Part shown: positions 9,932 through 18,701 of the stretch, piece by piece
How the letters are laid out: every line of letters starts with the position of its first letter
How positions within the stretch are numbered: position 1 is the first letter of the stretch
Assembly (NCBI GenBank): GCA_963825255.1
Contig: CAWGSF010000009.1
Span: forward strand, 372,001 to 436,000
From: JAIBJN01 sp963825255
GTDB lineage: Bacteria; Actinomycetota; Thermoleophilia; Gaiellales; Gaiellaceae
Direction of reading: 5' to 3'
Length of the DNA: 64,000 nucleotides
Position numbers and translations under genes: made by a program
The notes under the pieces: model-generated
The model's database searches: none
Told to the model about the DNA's origin: nothing
What the model saw: only the letters and a program-made list of their open reading frames with translations

Positions 9932-10606
9932 CTAGCTTCCGGAAGCGTCCGGCGGAACGAGAGCGTCGAGCGTGTCGGGCAGACGCGTGAGATCGGGGAG
10001 CTCGGCCGCGCGCGGCAGGTCGCTCGTCTCGGCAAGGCGGTTGATCCACACGGCGGTGAGCCCGAGCTCGTCCGCGGGCGCGATGTCGTGGAAGAGGCTC
10101 GCGGCGACGTGGACGTGCCGGTCCGGATCGGCCCCGAACCGCTCGGAGAACGCAATCCAGTGCCCGTGCGCCGGCTTGTAGGAGCCGATGTCGCCGGCGA
10201 CCACGGTGCCGTCGAACGGGACGCCGATGGCCTCCATCGACGCCGCGAGCAGGTCGGCGTCCGTGTTCGAGAGCGGGACGAGCCGCCAGCCCCGCGCGCG
10301 AAGCTCCGCGAGCGCGCCCGGCACCTCGGGGAAGACGGGCCAGCGTGGGAGCGAGTCGGCGAGCGCCGACTGCTCGTCCGCCGCGAGCTCGAGCCCCTCG
10401 CTCTCGGCCAGGAGGACGAGCGCCTGCCGGAGCACGTCGCGGTAGGCGATGGAGCCCTCGAGCTGGACCCGCGGCTCGATCTCGTGGTAGCGGTCGCGCA
10501 GCACCGAGACGTCCTGCTCCGGCCACAGCCGCCCGAGCTCGTTCCCGATCCCCGTCTCCCAGTCGACGAGGGTCCCGTAGCAGTCGAACGTCGCCCAGCG
10601 GTCCAC
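9932..10606 (-). CDS. HAD-superfamily hydrolase (haloacid dehalogenase type II-like)
   Basis: A 224-residue HAD protein. Motif I is FDCYGTLVDW (nucleophile Asp, residue 8, followed by YGT as in type II haloacid dehalogenases). Motif II is PLSNTD and motif III contains YKPAHGHW with the conserved Lys-Pro. The acidic motif IV appears degenerate: HVHVAASLFHDIAPADELG. Family members act on small halogenated acids or phosphate esters; the substrate here cannot be told. The start is GTG at 10606, ten bases after the fabF stop, so it is probably co-transcribed with the fab genes. Confidence 0.75.
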   Translation of the reverse strand: MDRWATFDCYGTLVDWETGIGNELGRLWPEQDVSVLRDRYHEIEPRVQLEGSIAYRDVLRQALVLLAESEGLELAADEQSALADSLPRWPVFPEVPGALAELRARGWRLVPLSNTDADLLAASMEAIGVPFDGTVVAGDIGSYKPAHGHWIAFSERFGADPDRHVHVAASLFHDIAPADELGLTAVWINRLAETSDLPRAAELPDLTRLPDTLDALVPPDASGS

Positions 10607-10615
10607 GGCGGCGGG

Positions 10616-11873
10616 CTACCCCGCGAACTTGCGGATGACGAGGCAGGCGTTGTGGCCGCCGAACCCGAAGTTGTTCGACAGGGCGACGTCCGTCTTCCAC
10701 TCGCGCGCCTCGTTGGGGATGTAGTCGAGGTCGCACTCGGGATCGGCCACCTCGTAGTTGATCGTCGGCGGGACGACGTCCCTGTGGACGGCGAGCGTCG
10801 TGATGATGGCCTCGATCGCGCCGGAGGCGCCCAGGCAGTGCCCGGTCGCGCCCTTGGTCGAGGAGATGGGCGTGCGCCGGGCCTTCTCCTCGCCGAACGC
10901 GATCTTGATCACGCGTGTCTCGCTCGCGTCGCCGAGCGGGGTCGACGTGCCGTGCGCGTTGACGTAGTCGATCTCGTCCGGATCGACCCCGGCGTCGGCC
11001 ATCGCCATCGCCATCGCCCGGGCCGGGTGCTTGCCGGTGGGGTCCGGCTCGGTGATGTGCTGGGCGTCGGACGAGAGCCCGTAGCCCACGAGCTCGGCGT
11101 AGATCTTCGCGTCGCGCCTCTTCGCGTGCTCGAGCTCCTCGAGGACGACGATCCCGCCGGCCTCCCCCATGACGAAGCCGTCCCGCTCCGCGTCGAAGGG
11201 CCTGCTCGCGCGTGCCGGGTCGTCGTTTCGCCGCGAGAGGGCGCGCATGGCGGAGAACCCGCCGATGCCGACCTCCGTGATGCCCGCCTCGGTGCCTCCG
11301 GCCAGCATCGTGTCGGCGCGGCCGAGCCGGATGTTGTCCATGGCGCCGCCGATCGCCATGTTCGACGCGGCGCACGCCGTGCACTCCGAGCTGAGCGGGC
11401 CCCGCGTCCCGAGCTCCATCGAGACCCACGCAGCGCCCATGTTCGGGATGATCGCCGGGATCGAGAAGGGGTTCACCCGGTCGGGGCCACGGTCGAGGAG
11501 CTGCTCGTAGCAGTCCTGGAAGCTCTGGAGGCCGCCGATTCCCGGTCGCGACCGAGACTCCGACCCGCTCGGTCTCCGCCGCGATGTCGATGCCGGAATC
11601 CTCCTCGGCCATGCGCGCGGCGGCGATGATCATCTGGGTGAACCGATCCATCCGGCGGGCCTTCTTGTGCTCGATCCACGTCGTCGGGTCGAAGTCCTTG
11701 AGCTCGCAGGCGAAGTGGACGGCGAACCGGGCGGGGTCGAACGCCTCGATCGGCCCGGCGCCGCTCTCTCCGGCGACGAGGTTCTCCCAGAAGGTCTCGG
11801 CATCGTTCCCGAGGGGCGTCACGGCCCCCATGCCGGTGATGACGACACGTCTGCGTCCGTTCTGCGAAGTCAC
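10616..11873 (-). CDS. fabF: beta-ketoacyl-ACP synthase II, frame broken once
   Basis: The elongating condensing enzyme of type II fatty-acid synthesis. Visible are the N-terminal VVITGMGAVTPLG, the active-site cysteine in SSECTACAASNMAIGGA, the catalytic histidines in VNAHGTSTPLGD and STKGATGHCLGA, and the C-terminal NNFGFGGHNACLV. The frame shifts near 11540 (SVATGNRR instead of SVATGIGGLQSFQDC), equivalent to one extra base. Restored length is about 418 residues, normal for FabF. The likely start is GTG at 11873, two bases after the fabG stop. No acyl carrier protein gene intervenes between fabG and fabF, although that is a common place for acpP. Confidence 0.88.
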
Positions 11874-11874
11874 G

Positions 11875-12618
11875 CTACATCCCCAAGCCGCCGTCGACGA
11901 GCAGCACCTCGCCCGTGATGAACGCGGCCTCGTCGGAACAGAGAAAGCGTACCGCAGCGGCCACGTCCACCGGCTCCCCGAGCCGGCCGAGCGGCGTGTT
12001 CCCCAGGATCGTGCCCCGGATCTCCTCCGAGAGGACATCCGTCAGCGCGGTGGAGATGTAGCCGGGGGCGACCGCGTTCACGCGCACCCCGCGCGTCCCC
12101 AGCTCGCGCGCCAGCGCCTTCGTGAGCCCGATGATCCCCGCCTTGGACGCGGCGTAGTTCGCCTGGCCGATGTTCCCGTGCAGGCCGACGACGCTCGTCA
12201 CGTTGACGATCGCGCCCGACCGGCGACGGAGCATCTTCCGCGACACCGCCCGGCACGTGTTGAACGTGCCGCGGAGGTTCGTCTCGATGACCTCCTCCCA
12301 GTCCTCGTCGCTCATCCGCGCGATGAGCGTGTCGCGGGTCACGCCGGCGTTGTTGACGAGGAGGTCGACGTCCCCGAGCTCCTCCTCCACGCGCTGGACG
12401 ACCGCCTGCGCCTCGCCGGGATCGCCCACGTTCCCCGGTATCGCGAGACCGCCGATCTCGGCCGCGACGACGCCCGCGGCCTGCTGCCCCGAGCGGTACC
12501 CGACCGCGACGCGCGCGCCGGCCCGCGCGAGCTCGCGCGAGATCGCCTCCCCGATGCCGCGCGCGCCGCCCGTCACGAGCGCGACCTTGCCCTCGAGCGA
12601 CCCGAAGTCCCCGTTCAT
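11875..12618 (-). CDS. fabG: 3-oxoacyl-ACP reductase
   Basis: A 247-residue short-chain dehydrogenase with NADPH motif TGGARGIG (residues about 16-23), LVNNAGVT, and the catalytic Ser-Tyr-Lys in NVTSVVG and YAASKAG. It ends with the FabG-typical GEVLLVDGGLGM. It reduces 3-oxoacyl-ACP in the elongation cycle. The ATG at 12618 overlaps the fabD stop in an ATGA tetranucleotide, so it is coupled to fabD. Confidence 0.93.
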   Translation of the reverse strand: MNGDFGSLEGKVALVTGGARGIGEAISRELARAGARVAVGYRSGQQAAGVVAAEIGGLAIPGNVGDPGEAQAVVQRVEEELGDVDLLVNNAGVTRDTLIARMSDEDWEEVIETNLRGTFNTCRAVSRKMLRRRSGAIVNVTSVVGLHGNIGQANYAASKAGIIGLTKALARELGTRGVRVNAVAPGYISTALTDVLSEEIRGTILGNTPLGRLGEPVDVAAAVRFLCSDEAAFITGEVLLVDGGLGM

Positions 12619-13538
12619 GCGGCGGAGAGTGCCTCCTCGAGCTTCCGCAGCGACTCGGGATCGCCGACCGAGACGGTGCGGAGCGAGCGGTCACACCGGC
12701 GCAGGAGGCCGCTGAGAACCTGGCCGGGACCGATCTCGACGAAGACGTCGGCGCCATCCTTCACGAGCGCGCGCACCGCCTGCGTGAACCGCACGGGAGC
12801 GGTGAGCTGCTCGACGAGGATCGCCGCGATGCGATGCGCGTCCTCGAGACGTGCGGTCACGGTCGACATGAACGGCGGCGAGGGCTCGCGCCAGGAGGTC
12901 TTCGCGAGGACCGGCTGGAGGCGCTCCGCGGCGCCCGCGACGAGCGGGCTGTGGAAGCCGCCGCTGACACGGAGCTTCACCGTCTTGCGAGCGCCCCGGG
13001 CCGCGGCCTCCTCGATCAGGCGGTCGACGGCCGCGTTCTCACCCGAGACGACGATCTGTCCCGGGCAGTTGTAGTTCGCCGGCCAGACCCCGTCGATGGA
13101 GCTGCAGAGCTCCTCGACGACCGAGTCCTCGAGGCCGAGGACGGCCGCCATCGCGCCCGGCCGTTCGCTCGCGGCCTCCGCCATCGCCACGCCGCGCTCC
13201 CGCACCAGGGCGACCGCCTCGCCGGCGGAGACCGCACCGGCGGCTGCGAGGGCGGAGTACTCGCCCACGGAATGCCCGATGACGAAGTCCGGGGCGATCC
13301 CGGTCGTCTCCACCGCGCGCAGACACGCCAACGACGTGGCCACGAGCGCGGGCTGCTGGAGCTCCGTCCGGGTCAGGTCCTCGAGGGAGCCTTCGAAGCA
13401 CAGTTGGGCCACGTCGAAGCCCACCGCCTCCGAGGCCTCGTCGTACACGGCCCGCGCCTCCGGGAACTCCCCCGCGATCGCCTGGCCCATGCCCACGGCC
13501 TGCGAGCCCTGGCCCGGAAAGCAGAATGCGATCTTCAT
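12615..13538 (-). CDS. fabD: malonyl-CoA:ACP transacylase
   Basis: A 307-residue protein with FPGQGSQAVGMG at the N-terminus (residues 7-18), the active-site serine in GHSVGEYSALAAAG, the malonate-binding RERGVAMAEA and the catalytic histidine in SGGFHSPLV. It loads malonate onto ACP. It sits between fabH (7 bases upstream) and fabG (ATGA overlap) in the minus-strand fab operon. Confidence 0.94.
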   Translation of the reverse strand: MKIAFCFPGQGSQAVGMGQAIAGEFPEARAVYDEASEAVGFDVAQLCFEGSLEDLTRTELQQPALVATSLACLRAVETTGIAPDFVIGHSVGEYSALAAAGAVSAGEAVALVRERGVAMAEAASERPGAMAAVLGLEDSVVEELCSSIDGVWPANYNCPGQIVVSGENAAVDRLIEEAAARGARKTVKLRVSGGFHSPLVAGAAERLQPVLAKTSWREPSPPFMSTVTARLEDAHRIAAILVEQLTAPVRFTQAVRALVKDGADVFVEIGPGQVLSGLLRRCDRSLRTVSVGDPESLRKLEEALSAA

Positions 13539-13545
13539 CTCGCTC

Positions 13546-14565
13546 CTATCCTCGTGCTCCGGACGTCCAGGTCATGTACGCCGAGCCCCAGGTGAGGCCG
13601 GCGCCCACAGCGCTCATCAGCACCCGGGTCCCGTCCTCGAGGCGCCCGTCCGCCCTCGCCTCGGCGAGGCAGATCGGGATCGAGGCCGACGACGTGTTGC
13701 CGTAGCGGTCGATGTTCAGCACCACCTTCTCCGGCGCGAGGCCGAGGTGTTTCACAGCGTGATCGACGATGCGCTTGTTCGCCTGGTGCGGCACGTAGAG
13801 GTCGACGTCGTCCACGCTCGCGCCGCAGGCGGCCAGCACCTCCTCGGCCGACGAGACCATCACGCGGGTCGCGAACCGGAAGACCTCCTGGCCGCGCATC
13901 CTGATGAACTGCAGCTCCTGGCGGAGGACGTCCGGGGTCGCCGGGGTGCGGGAGCCCCCGGCGGGGACGCAGAGGTCGGGACCGCCGGAGCCGTCCGCCC
14001 CCAGCTCGAAGCCGGCCAGCCCGCCGTCCGTCACCGGCTCGACGACGACGGCGCCCGCGCCGTCGCCGAAGAGGATGCAGGTGGTCCGATCGTGCCAGTT
14101 CGTGATCTTCGAGAGCGTTTCCGACCCGACGACCAGCGCACGCTTCGAGAGCCCCGTCCCCACCGCGCCGTACGCCTGCGAGAGCGCGTAGACGAAGCCC
14201 GTGCAGCCGGCGAGGAGGTCGTAGGCGGCGGCGTTCGTCGCGCCGAGCTCGTCGGCGAGGATGGCCGCGGTCGCCGGGAAGAGCATGTCGGGCGTGGCCG
14301 TCGCGACGACGACCAGGTCGAGGTCCTCGGGCGCGATCCCGGCCTCCTCGATCGCCTGGCGCGCGGCGGGAAGCGCGAGGTCGCTGGCCGCCTGCTCCGG
14401 CGCCGCGATCCGCCGCTCCTTGATGCCGGTCCGCGTCGTGATCCACTCGTCGGAGGTCTCGACGAGCTTCTCGAGGTCGCGGTTCGTGAGCACGCGCTCG
14501 GGCGCGTAGGCGCCGACTCCCGTGATCCCGACCGTGATGTGGTTGCCGGAGACGTTGGCGATCAC
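13546..14565 (-). CDS. fabH: beta-ketoacyl-ACP synthase III
   Basis: A 339-residue initiating condensing enzyme. It has TSDEWITTRTGIKERR, the active-site Cys in DLLAGCTGFVYALS, the catalytic His in YVPHQANKRI and the Asn in RYGNTSSASI, then GAGLTWGSA at the C-terminus. It condenses a starter acyl-CoA with malonyl-ACP. The GTG at 14565 overlaps the fabZ stop as GTGA, so the start is well fixed by coupling. Confidence 0.94.
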   Translation of the reverse strand: MIANVSGNHITVGITGVGAYAPERVLTNRDLEKLVETSDEWITTRTGIKERRIAAPEQAASDLALPAARQAIEEAGIAPEDLDLVVVATATPDMLFPATAAILADELGATNAAAYDLLAGCTGFVYALSQAYGAVGTGLSKRALVVGSETLSKITNWHDRTTCILFGDGAGAVVVEPVTDGGLAGFELGADGSGGPDLCVPAGGSRTPATPDVLRQELQFIRMRGQEVFRFATRVMVSSAEEVLAACGASVDDVDLYVPHQANKRIVDHAVKHLGLAPEKVVLNIDRYGNTSSASIPICLAEARADGRLEDGTRVLMSAVGAGLTWGSAYMTWTSGARG

Positions 14566-15011
14566 AGGACGTCGTCCGTGACGGCGAACGTGAGCGTGCC
14601 GCGGACGGCCAGCTCCCCGGCGACCGTCGCGGTGGCGCGCCCCCGGCCGATCGGGCCGCGGACACGCTCGAGCTCGCAGGTCAGCTCCAGCTCGTCTCCA
14701 GGCTCGACGATCCGCTTGAACCGGACGTCGTCGATGCCGGCGAAGAGGGCGAGCTTCCCGCGGTTCTCCTCGTCCGCGAGGACGGCCACGGCTCCGGTCT
14801 GGGCCATGGCCTCGACCATCAGGACTCCCGGCATGATCGGCCGGCCGGGGAAGTGGCCCGTCAGGTACCACTCGTCAGGCCGCACGAGCTTGCGGGCGAC
14901 GACCCGCACGCCCGGCTCGAGCTCGAGCACTTGGTCGAGGAGCAGGAATGGATCGCGGTGCGGGAGGATCTGCTCGATCTCTCCCTTGCCGAGAGGTGGC
15001 GTGAACGTCAC
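14562..15011 (-). CDS. fabZ: 3-hydroxyacyl-ACP dehydratase
   Basis: A 149-residue hot-dog fold protein with ILPHRDPFLLLD, the catalytic-histidine motif GHFPGRPIMPGVLMVEAMAQ and FAGIDDVRFKR. It dehydrates 3-hydroxyacyl-ACP. It is the first fab gene, lying 10 bases after the ECF sigma factor stop on the same strand, so sigma factor and fab genes may share a transcript. The start is GTG at 15011. Confidence 0.93.
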   Translation of the reverse strand: MTFTPPLGKGEIEQILPHRDPFLLLDQVLELEPGVRVVARKLVRPDEWYLTGHFPGRPIMPGVLMVEAMAQTGAVAVLADEENRGKLALFAGIDDVRFKRIVEPGDELELTCELERVRGPIGRGRATATVAGELAVRGTLTFAVTDDVL

Positions 15012-15021
15012 CCGCTCGGGC

Positions 15022-15600
15022 TCATCCGGCGGCCGTCTCCTCGAGCCCCAGGCGGAGTCGGGCGCGCGCGCGATGCACGTAGCACTTCGCCGTCCCGACC
15101 GGCATGAGCGCGACGCGCGAGATCTCCTCGTACGTGAGCCCGAAGACGTCGCGGAGCACCACCGCCGCGCGCTGGTCGGCCGAGAGGCGGGAGAGCGCGG
15201 CCGCGAGCTCGCGGCGGGCGTCGGCGAGAACGGCGGCCCGAGAGGGATCGCTCTCCTCGCCGGCGATCTCGTCGTCGAGGTCGAGCGGCTCCGTCTGGCG
15301 GATGCGCTGGCGGGCCAGCCGGTCGCGGCAGGTGTTCACGACAAGACGGTGGAGCCAGGTGCCGAACTGCGATTCGCCGCGAAACTGGCGCAGCTTCGTG
15401 CACAGCTTCACCAGCGACTCCTGCGCCGCGTCGCGCGCCTCCTCGAGGTCGCCGATCAGCTGAGCAGCGAGCCTGTTCACGCGCGGGGCGTGCCGCTCGA
15501 CGAGCGCGTCGAGCGCCCGGCCGTCCCCGTTCGTCGCCCTGTTGACGAGGTCCATGTCGCTGAGCTTTCCGTACGTGAAGGGCCGCCAGGGTGGCAGCAC
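15022..15600 (-). CDS. ECF-type RNA polymerase sigma factor
   Basis: A sigma-70 family protein with only regions 2 and 4. Region 2 holds LVNRATNGDGRALDALVERH ending in the -10-binding GTWLHRLVVNTCRD. Region 4 holds LSADQRAAVVLRDVFG and LTYEEISRVALMPVGTAK, then YVHRARARLR. The start is uncertain: GTG at 15600 gives 192 residues and includes the usual LSDxxLV N-terminus, while ATG at 15555 is shorter but has GGAAAG nine bases upstream. No anti-sigma factor gene is adjacent. Upstream it diverges from birA; downstream it leads into fabZ, so fatty-acid genes could be partly under its transcript, which is inference. Confidence 0.85.
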   Translation of the reverse strand: MLPPWRPFTYGKLSDMDLVNRATNGDGRALDALVERHAPRVNRLAAQLIGDLEEARDAAQESLVKLCTKLRQFRGESQFGTWLHRLVVNTCRDRLARQRIRQTEPLDLDDEIAGEESDPSRAAVLADARRELAAALSRLSADQRAAVVLRDVFGLTYEEISRVALMPVGTAKCYVHRARARLRLGLEETAAG

Positions 15601-15650
15601 GTTCTGCTCGATCTGACGGGCGGGCGCGGCGGCGGGTTGCACGGCGAGGT

Positions 15651-15656
15651 TAGTGT
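15651..15656 (+). promoter_or_regulatory. putative -10 of birA (leaderless)
   Basis: TAGTGT ends 10 nt before the birA ATG at 15667 and no Shine-Dalgarno sequence is present. On the other strand the same bases give TACACT, pointing towards the sigma factor gene, so the element could serve both directions. Confidence 0.4.
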
Positions 15657-15666
15657 AGATCCGCGG

Positions 15667-16413
15667 ATGGCCGACGCGCTGACACCGGAGACCGTCACGC
15701 CTCTTCTCCGCGGCCGGTTCGGCCGGCCGTTCCTCTACCGGGACGTCTGCGAGTCGAGCCAGCGCCTGCTCGACGAGAGCCTCGACGAGGGCGCGGTCGC
15801 CGTCTGCGACGAGCAGGCCCAGGGCCGAGGACGCCTCGGGCGGGGCTGGGAAGCCCCGGCGGGAACGGCGATCCTCTGTTCCACCCTGCTTCGCCCGCCC
15901 CCCGGCCGCGATCTCCCCGAGCTCTCGCTCGTCGCCGGGGTCGCAGTCGCGGAGGCCGTCGAGCGGGCGACCACGCTCGCGGCCCAGATCAAGTGGCCGA
16001 ACGACGTGCTCGTCAACCGCAGGAAGGTGGCGGGCGTGCTCGCCGAGACGGCGGGCGACGCGGTCGTCCTCGGCATCGGGCTCAACGTGAACCAGTCCCG
16101 CGACCAGCTCCCCCTGGATGCCAAGGTGGCGCCGGGGTCCCTCCTCACCACCGACGGGGTCCGGCGCGAGCGCGCCCCGCTCCTCGCCGACCTGCTCCTC
16201 GACCTCGAGCAGGCCTACAACCGGTGGCTCGAGGGAGGGCTCGACGCGCTCTACGACCGACTCGGCCCGCGCGACTTCCTCCGTGGCCGCCGGGTCTCGG
16301 TGGACGGCGAGGCGGGCGTCGGCGTGGCCATCGACCGCTCGGGGCGGCTCGAGGTCGAGGTCGGAGGCGAGCGCCGGCTCGTCGAGAGCGGCGAGGTCCT
16401 CTTCGAGCGCTAG
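15667..16413 (+). CDS. birA: biotin--[acetyl-CoA carboxylase] ligase
   Basis: A 248-residue biotin protein ligase without the N-terminal DNA-binding domain of Escherichia coli BirA, so probably not a repressor. It has AQGRGRLGRGWEAPAG, the biotinyl-AMP binding loop (GRGRxGRxW), then IKWPNDVLVNRRKVAGVLAE, GIGLNVNQS, and a C-terminal SH3-like domain with a VSVDGEAGVGVAIDRSG-type segment. It biotinylates the carrier subunit of acetyl-CoA carboxylase, which fits the nearby accDA and fab genes. It converges on the amidase gene: the birA stop (16411-16413) and the amidase stop (16410-16412) overlap. Confidence 0.92.
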   Translation: MADALTPETVTPLLRGRFGRPFLYRDVCESSQRLLDESLDEGAVAVCDEQAQGRGRLGRGWEAPAGTAILCSTLLRPPPGRDLPELSLVAGVAVAEAVERATTLAAQIKWPNDVLVNRRKVAGVLAETAGDAVVLGIGLNVNQSRDQLPLDAKVAPGSLLTTDGVRRERAPLLADLLLDLEQAYNRWLEGGLDALYDRLGPRDFLRGRRVSVDGEAGVGVAIDRSGRLEVEVGGERRLVESGEVLFER

Positions 16414-18609
16414 CGGCCGGCGCGGACCACGGCCGGCGCGCTCCGGTTCTGGCCGGCGTCCACGGCGACGAGCCGGGCGACCCTCGCCCGGAACGCGTGC
16501 CGAAGCGTCTGCGTCCCGGCGCCGCGGTCGAGGACGATCGCCGGGCCGTCGCGCCACGAGCGCCGGCCGAGCCAGACGCGCAGGGTCGCCGGCTCGCTCA
16601 GGCTGAAGCGGAGGCGCGCGACGCCGAGAGCGTTCCGAAGCGACAGAGCGCGAACCCGCGGGGCCCTCGTGTCGACGACGACCGGCTGTGCGAGCGACCG
16701 CGTGCCGAGAGCGGTCGTCGCGCGGACGACGGCGCGGACCCGGCCGTCCGGCTGCCTGCGCCCGTCGCGGTCGCGGCCGTCCCAGACGGCGGAATACCCG
16801 CCGGCCGCCAGGGAGCCCGACGAGCACCGTGCGAACGAGCTTCCGCCCGACGCGGACCTGGACGCGAACCGTCGCCGGGCGAGTCAGCGCGAAGTTGACC
16901 GTGAGCCCGTCGCCGCGCCCGTCGCCGTTCGGCGAGACGACCGCCGGAGCAGCCGTGACGCCGCCGAGGGTCCGATCGACGACGATCGGCGCCTCACGCG
17001 AGACCTGCTCCGTCCCCGACGTGGCCGACACCTCGATCCGATACCTCCCGTCGGGGACGATCGCGCCGCCGCCGGTCTTCCCGTTCCAGGTCACCTCGAG
17101 CCGTCCGGCCGAGCGCAGGGCACTCGGGAGCAGGGTCCGCACGGCCGCGCCCGACGACGTGTCGACCACCTGGACGCGCACCGTGGCCGTGCGGGTGAGC
17201 CGGAACGACAGGGTCGCCTGCTCGCCGCGCTGATCCCCGTTGGGGGTCAGGACGGCGGGCGAGAGCCGCAGGCCGCCGATGCCGAGTGGCGGGGGCCCGG
17301 GAACGAGCCCGGTCGCCGGCCGGAGGTCGTCTCCCGAGCTGATCGCATACGTGTACGAGCCGAACGGGGCACCGGTCGAGTCCCAGGTCCAGTCCACGGC
17401 GGTTCCGATGCCCGTGCCGGACGCGACGACGGCCCCTGCCCCGTCGCTCACCTCGACGAGCCAGTCGCGCGGCTCGGAGAGCCGGGCGGTGAACCGGACG
17501 AGATCGCCGACGCCGCCCGTGACCTCCGGGTCGTACAGCTTGGGCAGCCCCGTGCTCCTCACGCCGCGGGCGAGCGCGCCGAGCTGACCGTAGAGAGCCG
17601 ACCCGGGACAGCTCGTGAGCCCTGTGTTCCGATGCCCGGACACAGCTCGAAGGCGAACCGTCGTGCCCGCGGGAAAGCGCTCGTTCCCGTAGGAGACGAA
17701 GTCGACGTGGGAGGTCGGATCGACGTGCGCGAAGTCGAGCCGCCAGGCAAGCAGGCGGCGGAGAGCGATGCGAGCGGCGGTCGAGATGCGCGCAGATCCG
17801 TACGAGCCGATGACCGCGACGCCGACACTGCCCGTGTTGAACCCCTCCGCGTGGGCGCCGATGACGTTGCGCGTGATCCCGCCGCCGCGCCCCTCGTAGA
17901 TGCGCCCGAAGCGGTCGACGAGGAAGTTGTAGCCGATGTCGTTCCAGCCGTTCGAGAGCACGTGGTACCGCTGGATCCCGCGGACGATCGCCGCGGCCTG
18001 CCCTGCGCTGTAACCGTTCGTCCCCGCGGTGTGGTGGACGATCGAGAGGACGACGCGCGAGGCGAACGAGGGAGGCGCGCGGACGATCGATTCGTTCGCC
18101 CCCCAGCCGGAGCGGGTCACGATCGCCGGCTGAACCGTTCGCGCGACCACTTGCGCGCGCACCCCGGCCGGCGGGGAGCGCAGGACGGCTCGGCGATCGG
18201 CGTCCGTGACCGGGCTCGAGATGAAGAAGGTCCGCAGGCGGGTTACCTCGCCGGCGGTCCGGTACTGGACGAAGTGGGCGCTGCCCGTCCAGAAGGGGTT
18301 CCCGATCCTCCAGCCCGCGATCCACGTCTCCGGGCTTTCGCGGTCCGGCCGGTCCTCGGCCTCGGGGTCGGCTCGATGCCACGCACTCCAGTGTCCGGGC
18401 TCACGCGCGGTCCGCAGCCAGACGCGTCCGCTGCCCTTCCAGTGGACGGCGAGCATGGTGAACGTCTGCGGCGCGGGCCGCGCGACCAGGAGCCGGGCCG
18501 TGCCGACCGGCTCGTCCCGCGTCACGATCCGGACGTCGTTCGCGGCAGCCTCGGCGGGGAAGAGCGCCGCGAGCGCGAGCGCGAGGAGGAACGAGCGGCG
18601 AAGGGTCAT
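16410..18609 (-). CDS. secreted PGRP-type N-acetylmuramoyl-L-alanine amidase with FlgD-like Ig repeats, frame broken once
   Basis: It starts with a signal peptide (MTLRRSFLLALALA, cleavage after AEAAA). A PGRP/amidase_2 catalytic domain lies at about residues 160-340: TRSGWGANES, the first zinc ligand in IVHHTAG, NDIGYNFLVDRFGRIYEGR, IGAHAEGFN, and VSGHRNTGLTSCPG with the last His and Cys. Two or three copies of a FlgD/Ig-like repeat follow, marked by LTPNGDQRGE and VSPNGDGRGDG and by WNGKTGGGAIVPDGRYR. The frame breaks near 16817, equivalent to one extra base; the continuation (GGYSAVWDGRDRDGR and on) ends at 16410. Restored length is about 732 residues. It should cleave peptidoglycan stem peptides outside the membrane; the repeats probably hold it on the surface. 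Confidence 0.8.
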
Positions 18610-18701
18610 TCGATGGGCGAGGGCTCCCTTCGGTACCGAACCAGAGGAGTCCTCCGTCCTCAAGGACATCGGCACCACGCTGATAGAATCTTTACAGCAA
18701 A

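Noticed and set aside
11500..11560. Programmed frameshift in fabF
   Set aside because: No slippery heptamer or downstream structure stands out, and similar breaks occur in unrelated genes nearby, so a sequence error is simpler.
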